The notes beneath the pieces were generated by a model, which saw only the letters and a program-made list of their open reading frames with translations, did not search any database and was not told the origin of the DNA. This document shows, in pieces, positions 7,482 through 15,736 of a stretch of 41,240 nt of DNA. Both the position numbers and the translations under genes were made by a program. This DNA is from Solirubrobacterales bacterium (lineage in GTDB: Bacteria > Actinomycetota > Thermoleophilia > Solirubrobacterales > Solirubrobacteraceae). How positions within the stretch are numbered: the first letter of the stretch is position 1; every line of letters starts with the position of its first letter. The stretch lies in NCBI GenBank assembly GCA_019240115.1, contig JAFAYV010000040.1, positions 1 through 41,240 on the forward strand, read 5' to 3'.

Positions 7482-8741
7482 ATGGTCACGGTCACCGACG
7501 TCTTCGCCAAGGCGCGCGAGCACGAGCGCCTCGGGCAGCTCCGGGCCGCGCGCGAGATCGACGCGGTCCCGTTCTTCCGCGTGCTCGAGGGTCCGACTCT
7601 GCCCGTCGTCCAGATGGAGGGCAAGCGCCGGATCATGCTCGGCTCCAACAACTATCTCGGTCTCACCGGCGACGAGCGCGTCCGCCGGGCCGCGCTCGAC
7701 GCGGTCGCCAAATACGGCACCGGCCTGACCGGCTCGCGCTTTCTCAACGGTACGATCGATCTGCATCTCGAGCTCGAGCGCGAGCTCGCCGAGTGGATGT
7801 GCACCGAGGCGGCGATCGTCTTCACGACCGGCGCGCAGGCCAACCTCGGCGCGCTCGGGACGCTGCTCGGCCCGGCCGACACGGTCATCGCCGACAAGGG
7901 CGACCACGCCTCGATCCTCGACGGGTGCCTGCTCTCCAGGGCCAAGATCCGCGCCTTCCGCCACAACCGCCTCGACCGCCTCGAGCACGCGCTGCAGCGC
8001 GCCGGCGAGGACGGGGGCGGCATCCTCGTCGTCGTCGACGGCGTCTTCTCGATGGAGGGCGACGTCGCCCCGCTGCCCGAGATCGCCGACCTGTGCGGCC
8101 GCTACGGCGCCCGCCTGATGGTCGACGAGGCCCACGCCCTCGGCGTGCTGGGCGCACGAGGCGCCGGGTGCAGCGAGCTGCTCGGCGTCGAGGACCGCGT
8201 CGATCTGCGGATGGCGACGTTCTCGAAGTCGCTGGCGTCGTGCGGCGGCGTCATCGCCGGCCCGGCCGACGTCGTCGAGTTCCTGCGGATCGAGTCGCGA
8301 CCGTTCATGTTCACCGCCGCCGGAGTGCCCGCGGCCGTCGGGGCCGCGCTGGCCGCGGTGCGGATCTGCCGCTCGCCGGAGGGGCGCGAGCTGTTCGCCC
8401 GAGCGCTGGACAATGCGCGCTATCTCCACGCGGGTCTGCGCGAGCTCGGCTTCCAGGTCGTCGCGCCGACGCGCCTGGCAGACGGCGCGGAGATCGTGAC
8501 CACCGTCGTGCCCGTCGTCGTCGGCGACGACTGGAAGGCGGCGTTCCTCTGGAAGGCGCTCTACGAGGCGGGCGTGTTCGTCAACGTCGCGCTGCATCCG
8601 GCGGTCCCGCCGGCCGGCGCGCTGCTGCGCTGCAGCGTGATGGCGACCCACGACCGGACGACGCTCGACGAGGCCCTGCAGACGTTTGCCTCGGTCAAGC
8701 GGGCCTTCGAGTCCGAGCACGGACCCCTCCCGACGGCGTGA
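7482..8741 (+). CDS. Alpha-oxoamine synthase (BioF/KBL/SPT-type PLP enzyme)
   Basis: 419-aa fold-type I PLP enzyme of the alpha-oxoamine synthase family, which condenses an amino acid with an acyl-CoA and releases CO2. Visible motifs are SNNYLGL (55-61), GTGLTGSR (79-86), the DKGDHASI segment with the ring-stacking His-142, DEAH at 215-218 and the PLP-lysine in TFSKS (Lys-249). The family includes BioF (8-amino-7-oxononanoate synthase), glycine C-acetyltransferase, serine palmitoyltransferase and CqsA, and sequence inspection does not separate them. There are no biotin genes or threonine dehydrogenase nearby, so a lipid (3-ketosphinganine-like) or signalling product remains possible. It diverges from the AlkA operon and stands alone. 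Confidence 0.82.
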   Translation: MVTVTDVFAKAREHERLGQLRAAREIDAVPFFRVLEGPTLPVVQMEGKRRIMLGSNNYLGLTGDERVRRAALDAVAKYGTGLTGSRFLNGTIDLHLELERELAEWMCTEAAIVFTTGAQANLGALGTLLGPADTVIADKGDHASILDGCLLSRAKIRAFRHNRLDRLEHALQRAGEDGGGILVVVDGVFSMEGDVAPLPEIADLCGRYGARLMVDEAHALGVLGARGAGCSELLGVEDRVDLRMATFSKSLASCGGVIAGPADVVEFLRIESRPFMFTAAGVPAAVGAALAAVRICRSPEGRELFARALDNARYLHAGLRELGFQVVAPTRLADGAEIVTTVVPVVVGDDWKAAFLWKALYEAGVFVNVALHPAVPPAGALLRCSVMATHDRTTLDEALQTFASVKRAFESEHGPLPTA

Positions 8742-9047
8742 TTGTCCGGAACGCCACGAGCAACTACGAACAGAAAAAGGGCGCTCTAAGCGCATGGCGC
8801 CGCCATGTGACATTGCTGTGACCTGGCCGTTGTTCTAGGTTCTGAGCGGTCGCAGGAAGGAGGTTGGTCAGCGGCGTCAGAGCCACTGACTCGGACTCCG
8901 GGGGACTCCGCGATCGCCGTCAACACCAGAGCCGGAGCCGGCTTTCTCATGTCCAAGCCGGAGGGCCGCGTGACGCTGCTCGCAGGCAGCCCCGGCCCCG
9001 CAGTGCCCCCTGTCCGTGTTCGATTACAACCTAAAGTGAGCCACGAC
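8742..9047 (+). promoter_or_regulatory. Upstream region and putative promoter of the mIHF gene
   Basis: About 306 bases without a convincing gene. TTGCTG at 8813-8818 and TAGGTT at 8836-8841 are separated by 17 bases and form a reasonable promoter, predicting a transcript start near 8848 and an unusually long leader of about 200 bases. An AAGGAGG run at 8857-8863 has no properly spaced start codon after it. An in-frame ATG at 8949 exists, but the encoded extension is Pro/Gly-rich and unlike the family. Confidence 0.4.
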
Positions 9048-9392
9048 ATGACGCAGACCGCCGCCAAGATCTCTGAGCCGCAGCCACTGCGCGCGCTTGA
9101 GCGAGCCAACGAGATCCGGCTCGCGCGCGCTCAGATCAAGCGACGGATCGCGCTCGGCGAGGTCTCGGCCGCGGAGGTCATCCTCGAATGCCCCGCGGCC
9201 GCCAAGAGCTGGTCGGTGGGCGAGCTGCTGATGAGCCAGCGGCGTTGGGGCACCAAGCGCTGCCGCAAGTTCCTGTCTCGCAGCAGCATCGTCGAGACCA
9301 AGCAGGTCGGCACGCTCACCGATCGCCAGCGCCAGCTGCTCGCCGGCTCGCTGCAGTCCTCGGAGGTCGGCGAGATCGAGCTCGTCGCCTAG
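9048..9392 (+). CDS. mihF: Actinobacterial-type integration host factor (mIHF)
   Basis: 114-aa basic, helical nucleoid-associated protein. It matches the actinobacterial IHF (not the HU-like alpha/beta IHF): a helix RALERANEIRLARAQIKRRI, the EVSAAEVIL segment, the WSVGELLMSQRRWGTKRCRK helix-turn-helix-like DNA-binding part, and a C-terminal TLTDRQRQLLAG helix. It bends and compacts DNA and is usually essential and abundant. The ATG at 9048 is chosen because family members begin shortly before the first helix and AAAGTGAG lies about seven bases upstream. Start sites at 8949 and 9036 are alternatives. It often lies beside guanylate kinase in other actinobacteria; here it is alone, with a long upstream leader. 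Confidence 0.85.
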   Translation: MTQTAAKISEPQPLRALERANEIRLARAQIKRRIALGEVSAAEVILECPAAAKSWSVGELLMSQRRWGTKRCRKFLSRSSIVETKQVGTLTDRQRQLLAGSLQSSEVGEIELVA

Positions 9393-9400
9393 CCCGCCGC

Positions 9401-9442
9401 CCCGGCGCGGCCGGGACGTGGCCGACGCTTTCGACGCGTCCC
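9401..9442. terminator. Terminator-like inverted repeats between convergent genes
   Basis: CCCGGC (9401-9406) and GCCGGG (9410-9415) form a six-base stem with a three-base loop. GGGACG (9413-9418) and CGTCCC (9437-9442) form an alternative larger hairpin. There is no U-tract. The location between the convergent mIHF and aldo/keto reductase genes suits a bidirectional terminator. Confidence 0.4.
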
Positions 9443-9449
9443 GCCCCGC

Positions 9450-10493
9450 TCAGGCCTCGCTCGAGGCCGCCCAGATGTTGACCTGACCCTCGACCGCGTG
9501 GCGGTCGATCTCGGCGAGCTCTCCCTCGTCGAGATCGAGGTCGTCGAGGGCGGCCACGTTGGACTCGAGCTGGCCGACGCTCGAGGCCCCGAGGAGCACC
9601 GAGGTGACCCGCGGGTCGCGCAGCGCCCAGGCGATCGCCAGCTGGGCGAGCGACTGCCCGCGTCGGGCGGCGATCTCGTTCAGCGCTCGTGCACGCGCGA
9701 CGTTCTCCTCGGTCAGCAGGTCCTCGGAGAAGGCGCTGCCGCGCCGCACGCGCGAGTCGTCGGGGATGCCGTCGAGGTACTTGTCGGTCAACAGCCCCTG
9801 GGCCAGCGGCGAGAACGCGATCGCGCCGACGCCCTCACGCTCGAGCACGTCGAGCAGCTCGGTCTCGATCCAGCGGTTCAGCATCGAGTAGGACGGCTGA
9901 TGGATGAGCAGCGGGGTGCCGAGCTGACGCAGGATCGCGACCGCCTCCTCGGTGTGGCGCGGGCCGTAGGAGGAGATCCCGGCGTAGCGCGCCTTGCCCG
10001 CGTGCACGGCCGCGTGCAGCGCGCCCATCGTCTCCTCGAGCGGCGTCTCGGGATCGAACCGGTGCGAGTAGAAGATGTCGACGTGCTCGAGGCGCATCCG
10101 GCGCAGGCTCTGGTCGAGGCTGGCGAGCAGGTACTGACGCGAGCCGTGGTCTCCGTAGGGGCCGGGCCACATGTCGTAGCCGGCCTTGGTCGAGATGATC
10201 AGCTCGTCGCGCCAGCGGGCGAGGTCCTCGGCGAGCACGCGGCCGAAGTTGATCTCGGCGCTGCCGTACGGCGGCCCGTAGTTGTTGGCCAGATCGAAGT
10301 GGGTGATCCCGCGGTCGAAGGCTCGCCGCAGGATGTCCCGCGACGTCTGAAGCGGCCGATCGTCACCGAAGTTCTGCCACAGCCCGAGCGAGATCGGCGG
10401 CAGCTGCAGCCCGCTGCGCCCGCAGCGGCGATAGCGCAGGCGCTCGTAGCGATCGTCCGCCGGACGGTAGTCTGGGAGCGGTCCCGCGGGCAC
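9450..10493 (-). CDS. Aldo/keto reductase, YghZ/Gpr-like (L-glyceraldehyde 3-phosphate reductase type)
   Basis: 347-aa NADPH-dependent aldo/keto reductase with the AKR tetrad visible: Asp-67 and Tyr-72 in DLANNYG, Lys-103 in STKAGY and His-144 in FYSHRFD. The N-terminal stretch RYRRCGRSGLQLPPISLGLW, the ANNYGPPYGSAE segment and the MWPGPYGDHGSRQYL insertion are characteristic of the AKR14/YghZ group, which reduces L-glyceraldehyde 3-phosphate and detoxifies methylglyoxal. The GTG start lacks a clear ribosome-binding site. It diverges from the glutamine synthetase gene, with about 190 bases between. True substrate is not certain, because the family is promiscuous. Confidence 0.83.
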   Translation of the reverse strand: MPAGPLPDYRPADDRYERLRYRRCGRSGLQLPPISLGLWQNFGDDRPLQTSRDILRRAFDRGITHFDLANNYGPPYGSAEINFGRVLAEDLARWRDELIISTKAGYDMWPGPYGDHGSRQYLLASLDQSLRRMRLEHVDIFYSHRFDPETPLEETMGALHAAVHAGKARYAGISSYGPRHTEEAVAILRQLGTPLLIHQPSYSMLNRWIETELLDVLEREGVGAIAFSPLAQGLLTDKYLDGIPDDSRVRRGSAFSEDLLTEENVARARALNEIAARRGQSLAQLAIAWALRDPRVTSVLLGASSVGQLESNVAALDDLDLDEGELAEIDRHAVEGQVNIWAASSEA

Positions 10494-10565
10494 GCGCGAA
10501 TTGTCCCAGCCGGGCGGCTGCGCCGTGTGGCCGACGCGGTGGGGATGGGTTTGGCCATCGGGATA

Positions 10566-10626
10566 GTGACCGGTCAGCGACCGTGGCCTAGATTGAGCCG
10601 GTCACGTCCTGCACGAGGCCGGTCAC
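10566..10626 (+). promoter_or_regulatory. Putative glnN promoter with three CCGGTCAC-type repeats
   Basis: GTGACC (10566-10571) and TAGATT (10589-10594) are spaced by 17 bases and resemble -35/-10 boxes. Three copies of an 8-bp word decorate the region: GTGACCGG at 10566-10573 (inverted, over the -35), CCGGTCAC at 10598-10605 (at the predicted start) and CCGGTCAC at 10619-10626, the last two exactly 21 bp apart. This looks like an operator for a repressor or a nitrogen regulator. A GTGAC-n6-GCGAC spacing (10566-10581) also faintly recalls a GlnR box. Confidence 0.45.
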
Positions 10627-10686
10627 CTGCGCACGTGATCGCATCCGGTCCATGCGTCCGTCAACAGGAAGGAACAGCAGAGAGCA

Positions 10687-12837
10687 ATGCCGATCCGCCA
10701 GCAGAATGTCCATGCCGCGAAGTGGAGCGCGAACGGCGACGGGATGGGAGCCCCCGACCTCACCGTCTCCGACAACCAGATCTTCGGCGAGAACGTCTTC
10801 AGCTCCGCGGTCCAGCGCCAGCGCCTGCCCCGGGACGTCTACCGCAAGCTGTCGTTGACGCTCGCCCGCGGCGAGGCGCTGGACACCTCGCTCGCCGACT
10901 CGGTGGCGCTGGCGATGAAGGAGTGGGCGCTGGAGAAGGGCGCCACCCACTTCACCCACGTCTTCCAGCCGCTGACCGGCCTGACCGCCGAGAAGCACGA
11001 CAGCTTCTACGCCCCGACCGGCGAGGGCACCGCGCTGGCCGAGTTCGGCGGCAAGGAGCTCATCCAGGGTGAGCCCGACGCCTCCTCGTTCCCCACCGGC
11101 GGCGTCCGCGCCACGTTCGAGGCCCGCGGCTATACCGCCTGGGATCCGACGAGCCCGGCGTTCATGATGGAGAACCCCAACGGGGCGCTGCTGTGCATCC
11201 CGACCGCGTTTGCGTCCTGGACCGGCGAGGCCCTGGACAACAAGATCCCGCTGCTGCGCTCCATGGATGCGCTGTCCAAGTCGGCGATCCGCGCCCTGAA
11301 GCTGTTCGGCAATCCGACCGCGGCCCGCGTATTCACGACCGTCGGGCCCGAGCAGGAGTACTTCCTGATCGACGAGCAGTACTACTTCGAGCGCCTCGAC
11401 CTCGTCACCACCGGCCGGACGCTGTTCGGGGCCAAGCCGCCCAAGGGCCACGAACTCGACGACCACTACTTCGGGTCGATCCCCGAGCGGGTGCTCGCGT
11501 GCATGCTGGAGACCGAGCGCGAGCTCGCCCGACTCGGCGTCCCGATCAAGACCCGCCACAACGAGGTCGCTCCCGCCCAGTACGAGGTCGCGCCGATCTT
11601 CGAGAACTCGAACACCGGCGCCGACCACCAGCAGCTGACGATGCAGATGATGCAGAACGTCGCCAGGCGCTACGGGCTCGTCTGCCTGCTGCACGAGAAG
11701 CCGTTCGCGGGCGTCAACGGCTCGGGCAAGCACTGCAACTGGTCGATGGGCACCGACGAGGGCGAGAACCTCCTCGACCCCGGCGACACGCCGCACGAGA
11801 ACCTCCAGTTCCTGTTCTTCTGCGCCGCGGTGATCGCCGCGGTCAACAAGCATCAGGGGCTGCTGCGCGCCTCGATCGCCTACCTGGGCCAGGACGTCCG
11901 GCTCGGCGCGAACGAGGCGCCACCGGCGATCATCTCGATCTTCCTCGGCGCCGAGCTGGAGAAGGTGTTTAACGCGATCGAGCAGGGCGAGGTCGGTGAG
12001 TCCACGCCCGAGTCCTTCCTCGGCCTCGGCACGCCGGTGCTGCCGCCGCTGCCGATGCACGGCGGCGACCGCAACCGCACGAGCCCGTTCGCGTTCACCG
12101 GCAACAAGTTCGAGTTCCGCGCGCTCGGCTCCAGCCAATCGCTGTCGCTGCCCAACACGGTGCTGAACACGATCGTCGCCGAGTCGATCGACTACCTCGC
12201 CGAGGAGCTCGAGGACGCCCTCGAGGCCGGCACCGCGCTCGAGGACGCGCTGCGGCCGATCCTCCAGCGCAGCTACGCGGCCAACAAGCAGATCGTCTTC
12301 GCCGGCGACAACTACTCCCCCGACTGGCACGCCGAGGCCGAGTCCCGCGGGCTGCTCAACCTGCTGACGACGCCCGACGCCCTGCCCTACCTGCTCACCG
12401 ACGACACCAAGACGGTGTTCTCCAACTACGGCGTGCTCTCACAGCGCGAGCTGGAGTCGCGCTACGAGGTCCTCCTCGAGCAGTACGTCACGAGGCTGAA
12501 CATCGAGGCCGAGACCGCGTCAGCGATGGCCAAGACGATGCTGCTGCCCGCCGCGGTGCGTCACCTGACGATGCTGAAGGCCGCCGAGCTGGGCGACCTG
12601 GCCGCCGACGTCGAGCCGATGATCGGCCAGCTGGCGACGGCGATCAAGGGCCTCGTGTCGGCCAACCTCGAGGAGAACCAGCCGCACGACGACATGATGA
12701 AGCACGCCAGGTACCTGCGCGAGACGGTCGTGCCGGCGATGGACGCGGTCCGCGTGGCCGCCGACGCGCTCGAGAACGTCGTCGCCGACGACCTGTGGCC
12801 GCTTCCCAAGTACTCGGAGATCCTGTTCATCAAGTAA
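10687..12837 (+). CDS. glnN: Glutamine synthetase type III
   Basis: 716-aa GSIII, which makes glutamine from glutamate, ammonia and ATP as a large dodecamer. The length (over 700 aa against about 470 for GSI) and family-specific segments identify it: an N-terminal domain with [32 protein letters not shown] (the GS active-site Glu region), [19 protein letters not shown], the [19 protein letters not shown] loop, and a long C-terminal extension after the [19 protein letters not shown] segment. AGGAAGGA lies at 10666-10673, 13 bases before the ATG, and the start matches the family. The upstream repeats suggest nitrogen-responsive control. It is monocistronic, with a strong hairpin after its stop. 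Confidence 0.95.
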   Translation: MPIRQQNVHAAKWSANGDGMGAPDLTVSDNQIFGENVFSSAVQRQRLPRDVYRKLSLTLARGEALDTSLADSVALAMKEWALEKGATHFTHVFQPLTGLTAEKHDSFYAPTGEGTALAEFGGKELIQGEPDASSFPTGGVRATFEARGYTAWDPTSPAFMMENPNGALLCIPTAFASWTGEALDNKIPLLRSMDALSKSAIRALKLFGNPTAARVFTTVGPEQEYFLIDEQYYFERLDLVTTGRTLFGAKPPKGHELDDHYFGSIPERVLACMLETERELARLGVPIKTRHNEVAPAQYEVAPIFENSNTGADHQQLTMQMMQNVARRYGLVCLLHEKPFAGVNGSGKHCNWSMGTDEGENLLDPGDTPHENLQFLFFCAAVIAAVNKHQGLLRASIAYLGQDVRLGANEAPPAIISIFLGAELEKVFNAIEQGEVGESTPESFLGLGTPVLPPLPMHGGDRNRTSPFAFTGNKFEFRALGSSQSLSLPNTVLNTIVAESIDYLAEELEDALEAGTALEDALRPILQRSYAANKQIVFAGDNYSPDWHAEAESRGLLNLLTTPDALPYLLTDDTKTVFSNYGVLSQRELESRYEVLLEQYVTRLNIEAETASAMAKTMLLPAAVRHLTMLKAAELGDLAADVEPMIGQLATAIKGLVSANLEENQPHDDMMKHARYLRETVVPAMDAVRVAADALENVVADDLWPLPKYSEILFIK

Positions 12838-12850
12838 CAGCCGGCCGACG

Positions 12851-12882
12851 ATGGCGGCCGCGCAACGTGGCGTGGCCGCCAT
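12851..12882. terminator. Nine-bp stem hairpin after glnN
   Basis: ATGGCGGCC (12851-12859) and GGCCGCCAT (12874-12882) are perfect inverted repeats around a 14-base loop. The hairpin lies 13 bases after the glnN stop and before the end of the convergent methyltransferase gene, so it probably ends both transcripts. No U-tract is present. Confidence 0.6.
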
Positions 12883-12941
12883 AGCGGCCCGCTCTGGGGC
12901 CATCGATGCTGGGACGCGGCGCGAGCGTCCCGCAGCAGAGA

Positions 12942-13967
12942 TCAGGCGAGCTTCTGGAACGCGAGGTTCAAGGTGGGAGCGAGCGGCCGGCGCGCCACGC
13001 GACTCAGCGCCCTGCTGATCTCATGGGTCACCCGCCGTGAGCGCGATGACCGCAGGTCATCCGCCGACGCGCACGCGAACCAGAGGTCCGCGTGGTCACG
13101 CAGATCCATCTGCGTCGGCTGCAACAGCCGAGCCTCGCCGCCGTCGCGCAGCAGGTCGAAGAGGACCGACCGTGCCGTGCCCCCGCGGATTCCGGCCCGG
13201 AGGAGCTGTGGCCACTGCGCGTCCGCGCTGACCCTCCGCGAATACCGGGTCGCCGCGACCTGCGCCCAGCGTTCCGGAACGTAGTTAATGAGTGGAAGGC
13301 CGGTCGTGTGCGTCTCGATCGGCGAATACCGGTACGGAAGCTGATTGACGAACATGACCCCTCCGCGCTCCAGTCTCGCCCAGAGCTGACGGAGCACGGA
13401 GCGACGTTCGTCGGGGAGCAGATGCTCGTACACCGCTCCCAGGTTGACGAACCGAAAACTCCCCAGGGCGGGTGAGACCTCGTGTGCGCTCGGCGACTGC
13501 TGGAAGCGGAGCTTCGCCATCCCGTAGAAGTCCGCACGCATCCGCGCGACGCCGATAAGCGCTGCTTCGAGCTCGACGCCAACGATCTCGGTGTCCGGCA
13601 GCATCGTCGCCAGCCGGACGGTCGAGGCGCCGCTGCCCGAGCCGAAGTCCAGGAGCCGCTCTCCGCGGAACGCCTCCTCGGGCACGTAGCCCAGCAGGCT
13701 GAAGCGCAGAAACCGCTCCACGTAGTCGGGATCCTCGTCACGGGCGATCTCGTCACACAGGTAGCTCACGCCCTTCAGGCGCAGGATCTCCGCGATCAGC
13801 GCCACCGGATACGCGGTCGTGGCCCGCGACCGCGAAACGAAGACCTCGGGTGCGGGATGAACCGTGACGTCGCGCCGGCCATCGGGGCGCTCCTCGATCG
13901 CCACCTCGCCGTCACGGTGTTCCAGCCACGCGATCGGCCCGATGTCGGTCATGGCACCCACACTCAT
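12942..13967 (-). CDS. Class I SAM-dependent methyltransferase
   Basis: About 341 aa from the chosen ATG at 13967; a second in-frame ATG at 13952 is equally possible, and neither has a good ribosome-binding site. SAM-binding motif I is LLDFGSGSGAS at about 105-115, followed by the acidic ribose-binding residue in IVGVELE (Glu-132) and a motif near FRFVNLGAVYEHL. The N-terminal part is unfamiliar, and the C-terminal third is basic, with RSSRSRRVTHEISRALSRV. It follows a DegT-type sugar aminotransferase on the same strand, suggesting modification of a nucleotide sugar or glycan, but the substrate is not identifiable. Occasional AT-rich codons and less regular codon use than neighbours hint at horizontal acquisition. 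Confidence 0.72.
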   Translation of the reverse strand: MSVGAMTDIGPIAWLEHRDGEVAIEERPDGRRDVTVHPAPEVFVSRSRATTAYPVALIAEILRLKGVSYLCDEIARDEDPDYVERFLRFSLLGYVPEEAFRGERLLDFGSGSGASTVRLATMLPDTEIVGVELEAALIGVARMRADFYGMAKLRFQQSPSAHEVSPALGSFRFVNLGAVYEHLLPDERRSVLRQLWARLERGGVMFVNQLPYRYSPIETHTTGLPLINYVPERWAQVAATRYSRRVSADAQWPQLLRAGIRGGTARSVLFDLLRDGGEARLLQPTQMDLRDHADLWFACASADDLRSSRSRRVTHEISRALSRVARRPLAPTLNLAFQKLA

Positions 13968-14013
13968 CGGCGTGACGGCGGAGACAGAACCGACCGGCCG
14001 CCCAAGAAACCTA

Positions 14014-14075
14014 AGTGTAATACGGCCCCGCCGGACCGAGCCGCTGCGCACATTGCGGCCGAGCGGCCGCTCGGC
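14014..14075 (-). promoter_or_regulatory. Perfect 18-bp palindrome and AT-rich patch upstream of the methyltransferase gene
   Basis: Bases 14058-14075 read GCCGAGCGGCCGCTCGGC, a perfect palindrome. On the minus strand it is followed by a local AT-rich patch with TACACT (14019-14014), a possible -10 box without a clear -35. The palindrome could be an operator for the methyltransferase gene or a terminator for the upstream aminotransferase gene. Confidence 0.35.
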
Positions 14076-14127
14076 ATGGGGCGATGGCGCCTGACGCTCG
14101 TCCGATCCGCACGTGACCCGACTGGTG

Positions 14128-15309
14128 CTACACCGTCAACGAGGACGACCGGGCGCGCACCGCGGCACGACAGGCGGCGGCAACGCGCTGCGCCTCAGCG
14201 AGCTCGAGCTCGGGGAAGATCGGTAGCGAGAGCTCCTCACGGGCCCACCGCGTCGCCTGCTCGAGGTCCGCCGAGTCGCGGCGCCGGCCGGCGAACGGCG
14301 GCTGCTCGTGCACGGCCGGGGAGTAGTGCACCTGGCAGGCGACCCCCTCGGCAGCCAGATCATCCATCAGCCGCCGTCGATCCGCCACCCGGATCGGGAA
14401 CAGGTGGTAGATGCACGGGCTCTCCGAGCGTTCGTGGAGCAGCCCGACCTCGCCCTCCAGCGCCCCTCGATAGACGCTCGCGGCCTGCCTCCGGCGCGCG
14501 TTGAAGCCGTCGAGATGGGGCAGCTTGACCCGCAGCAGCGCTGCCTGCAGAGCGTCGAGCCGCTCGTTGAAGCCGGCGAGCACGTGCTCGCCCTTGCCGC
14601 GTTGACCGAGGTGACGCAACTGCCGGGCGCGAGCCGCCAGCTCGGGGTCCCGGGTGCAGATCGCGCCGCCGTCGCCGAGGGCGCCGAGATTCTTGCTCGG
14701 GTAGAAGCTGAAGGCCGCCACCGCGCCGAGGGAACCGGCTCGGGACCCGCGCCAGGTGGCTCCGTGAGCCTGGGCGGCGTCCTCGAGGATCAGCAGATCA
14801 TGGCGGTCGGCGAGGCTGCCGATCGCGTCCATGTCGCACACCTGCCCGTACAGGTGAACCGGGATGACCGCGGCCGTACGATCGGTCACGACCGATGCCG
14901 CCGATGCCGGGTCGATCAGCCCGGTGGCGGCCTCGACGTCGCAGAACACGGGCGTGGCGCCGGCGTGCAGGATCCCGAGGGCGCTCGCGATGAACGTGTG
15001 CGCGGGCACGATCACCTCGTCGCCCCGCCCGATCCCGGCGGCCAGCAGCGCCAGCGTCAGCGCCGCCGTGCCCGAGGCGACCCCGATGCAGTCGGGCGCG
15101 CCGCAGTAGGTCGCGAACTCCTGCTCGAAGCGCTCGACCTCCTCGCCGAGGATGAACGAGCTCGCCCCGACGACGCGATCGAACGCGCCGCGGAGCTCGG
15201 CCATGAGCGGAGCGTGGTGCCGATCCAGGGCGACGAACGGGATCGGACTCGCGTCCGTGGTGCCGGCGCGGCTGCCGGGCCGCTGCTCGCGAGCGGAGCC
15301 GCCGGTCAT
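14128..15309 (-). CDS. DegT/DnrJ/EryC1/StrS-type PLP aminotransferase
   Basis: 393-aa PLP enzyme of the family that transaminates keto-sugars on nucleotide diphosphates. Visible elements: ASGTAAL (phosphate binding, about 78-84), VPAHTFIAS (101-109), LEDAAQAHG with the PLP-contacting Asp (175-183) and SFYPSKNLGALGDGG with the Schiff-base Lys-206. The late segment EGVACQVHYSPAVHEQPPF is also typical. The ATG at 15309 fits. It lies upstream of the methyltransferase on the same strand with a gap of about 160 bases, and the pair could tailor a sugar for cell-surface glycan or antibiotic-like products. No other nucleotide-sugar genes are adjacent, although UDP-glucose pyrophosphorylase lies about 3 kb away. 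Confidence 0.87.
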   Translation of the reverse strand: MTGGSAREQRPGSRAGTTDASPIPFVALDRHHAPLMAELRGAFDRVVGASSFILGEEVERFEQEFATYCGAPDCIGVASGTAALTLALLAAGIGRGDEVIVPAHTFIASALGILHAGATPVFCDVEAATGLIDPASAASVVTDRTAAVIPVHLYGQVCDMDAIGSLADRHDLLILEDAAQAHGATWRGSRAGSLGAVAAFSFYPSKNLGALGDGGAICTRDPELAARARQLRHLGQRGKGEHVLAGFNERLDALQAALLRVKLPHLDGFNARRRQAASVYRGALEGEVGLLHERSESPCIYHLFPIRVADRRRLMDDLAAEGVACQVHYSPAVHEQPPFAGRRRDSADLEQATRWAREELSLPIFPELELAEAQRVAAACRAAVRARSSSLTV

Positions 15310-15392
15310 GCGGCGACCGGGAGCAGCGCCGGTTGACAGCGTCGACGGATCGCGGGGGTAGGTCTCATCCTCGTTGTCGAGCCTTGATACCG

Positions 15393-15730
15393 AAACGCGA
15401 GCGACTTCGCACCCTGGCCGCCGAGGCGTTGGCGAACGCGGTCGAGCTCTGCGCGCGGCTGGCCAGCGCTCCCGAGCGCTCGACTACGCGCGCCGGCACG
15501 CGGCCATGGAGCCGTGCGACACCGACGTCCAGCGACGCGTGATCAGCCTCTGCATCGCCTCCGGCCGGCGGAGCGAGGCCGCCCGCCGGTTCGCGGCTTT
15601 CCGAGCGGTTCTCCTGCGCGATTTCGGCATCGAACCCGAGTTTGATCTCGTCGAGCTCTCGACCGCCGCCGCGGATTCGTCGCACCGCGAGCCGCCGCAG
15701 CGCAACTTGCGGGAGTTCGCCGGGTCCTAG
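15393..15730 (+). pseudogene. Frameshifted remnant of a BTAD-domain (SARP-like) transcriptional regulator
   Basis: Two adjacent frames together spell a bacterial transcriptional activation domain. The frame from 15393 gives KRERLRTLAAEALANAVEL. Near 15450-15475 the match moves to another frame, giving GQRSRALDYARRHAAMEP, then VQRRVISLCIASGRRSEA and RDFGIEPEFDLVELS, ending at TAG 15728-15730. BTAD normally follows an OmpR-like DNA-binding domain in SARP activators; that domain is missing upstream. The piece is thus truncated at its 5' end and broken by one indel. A sequencing error could explain the frameshift but not the missing N-terminus. An intact 118-aa reading frame (15374-15730) exists by chance and probably has no function. 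Confidence 0.6.
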
Positions 15731-15736
15731 GCTACG

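Noticed and set aside
6053-8821. 922-codon plus-strand frame crossing the glycosylase and oxoamine synthase genes
   Set aside because: It runs antisense to the AlkA-like gene and out of frame through the PLP enzyme, with no recognisable domain. The long frame arises from low stop-codon frequency in GC-rich DNA.
12900-15400. Genomic island or prophage
   Set aside because: A few AT-richer stretches and a broken regulator hint at transfer, but there is no integrase, tRNA, attachment site or transposase to support an island.
15374-15730. Intact 118-aa gene
   Set aside because: The frame covers only the later part of a BTAD domain; the first helix lies in a different frame, so this is better read as a remnant.
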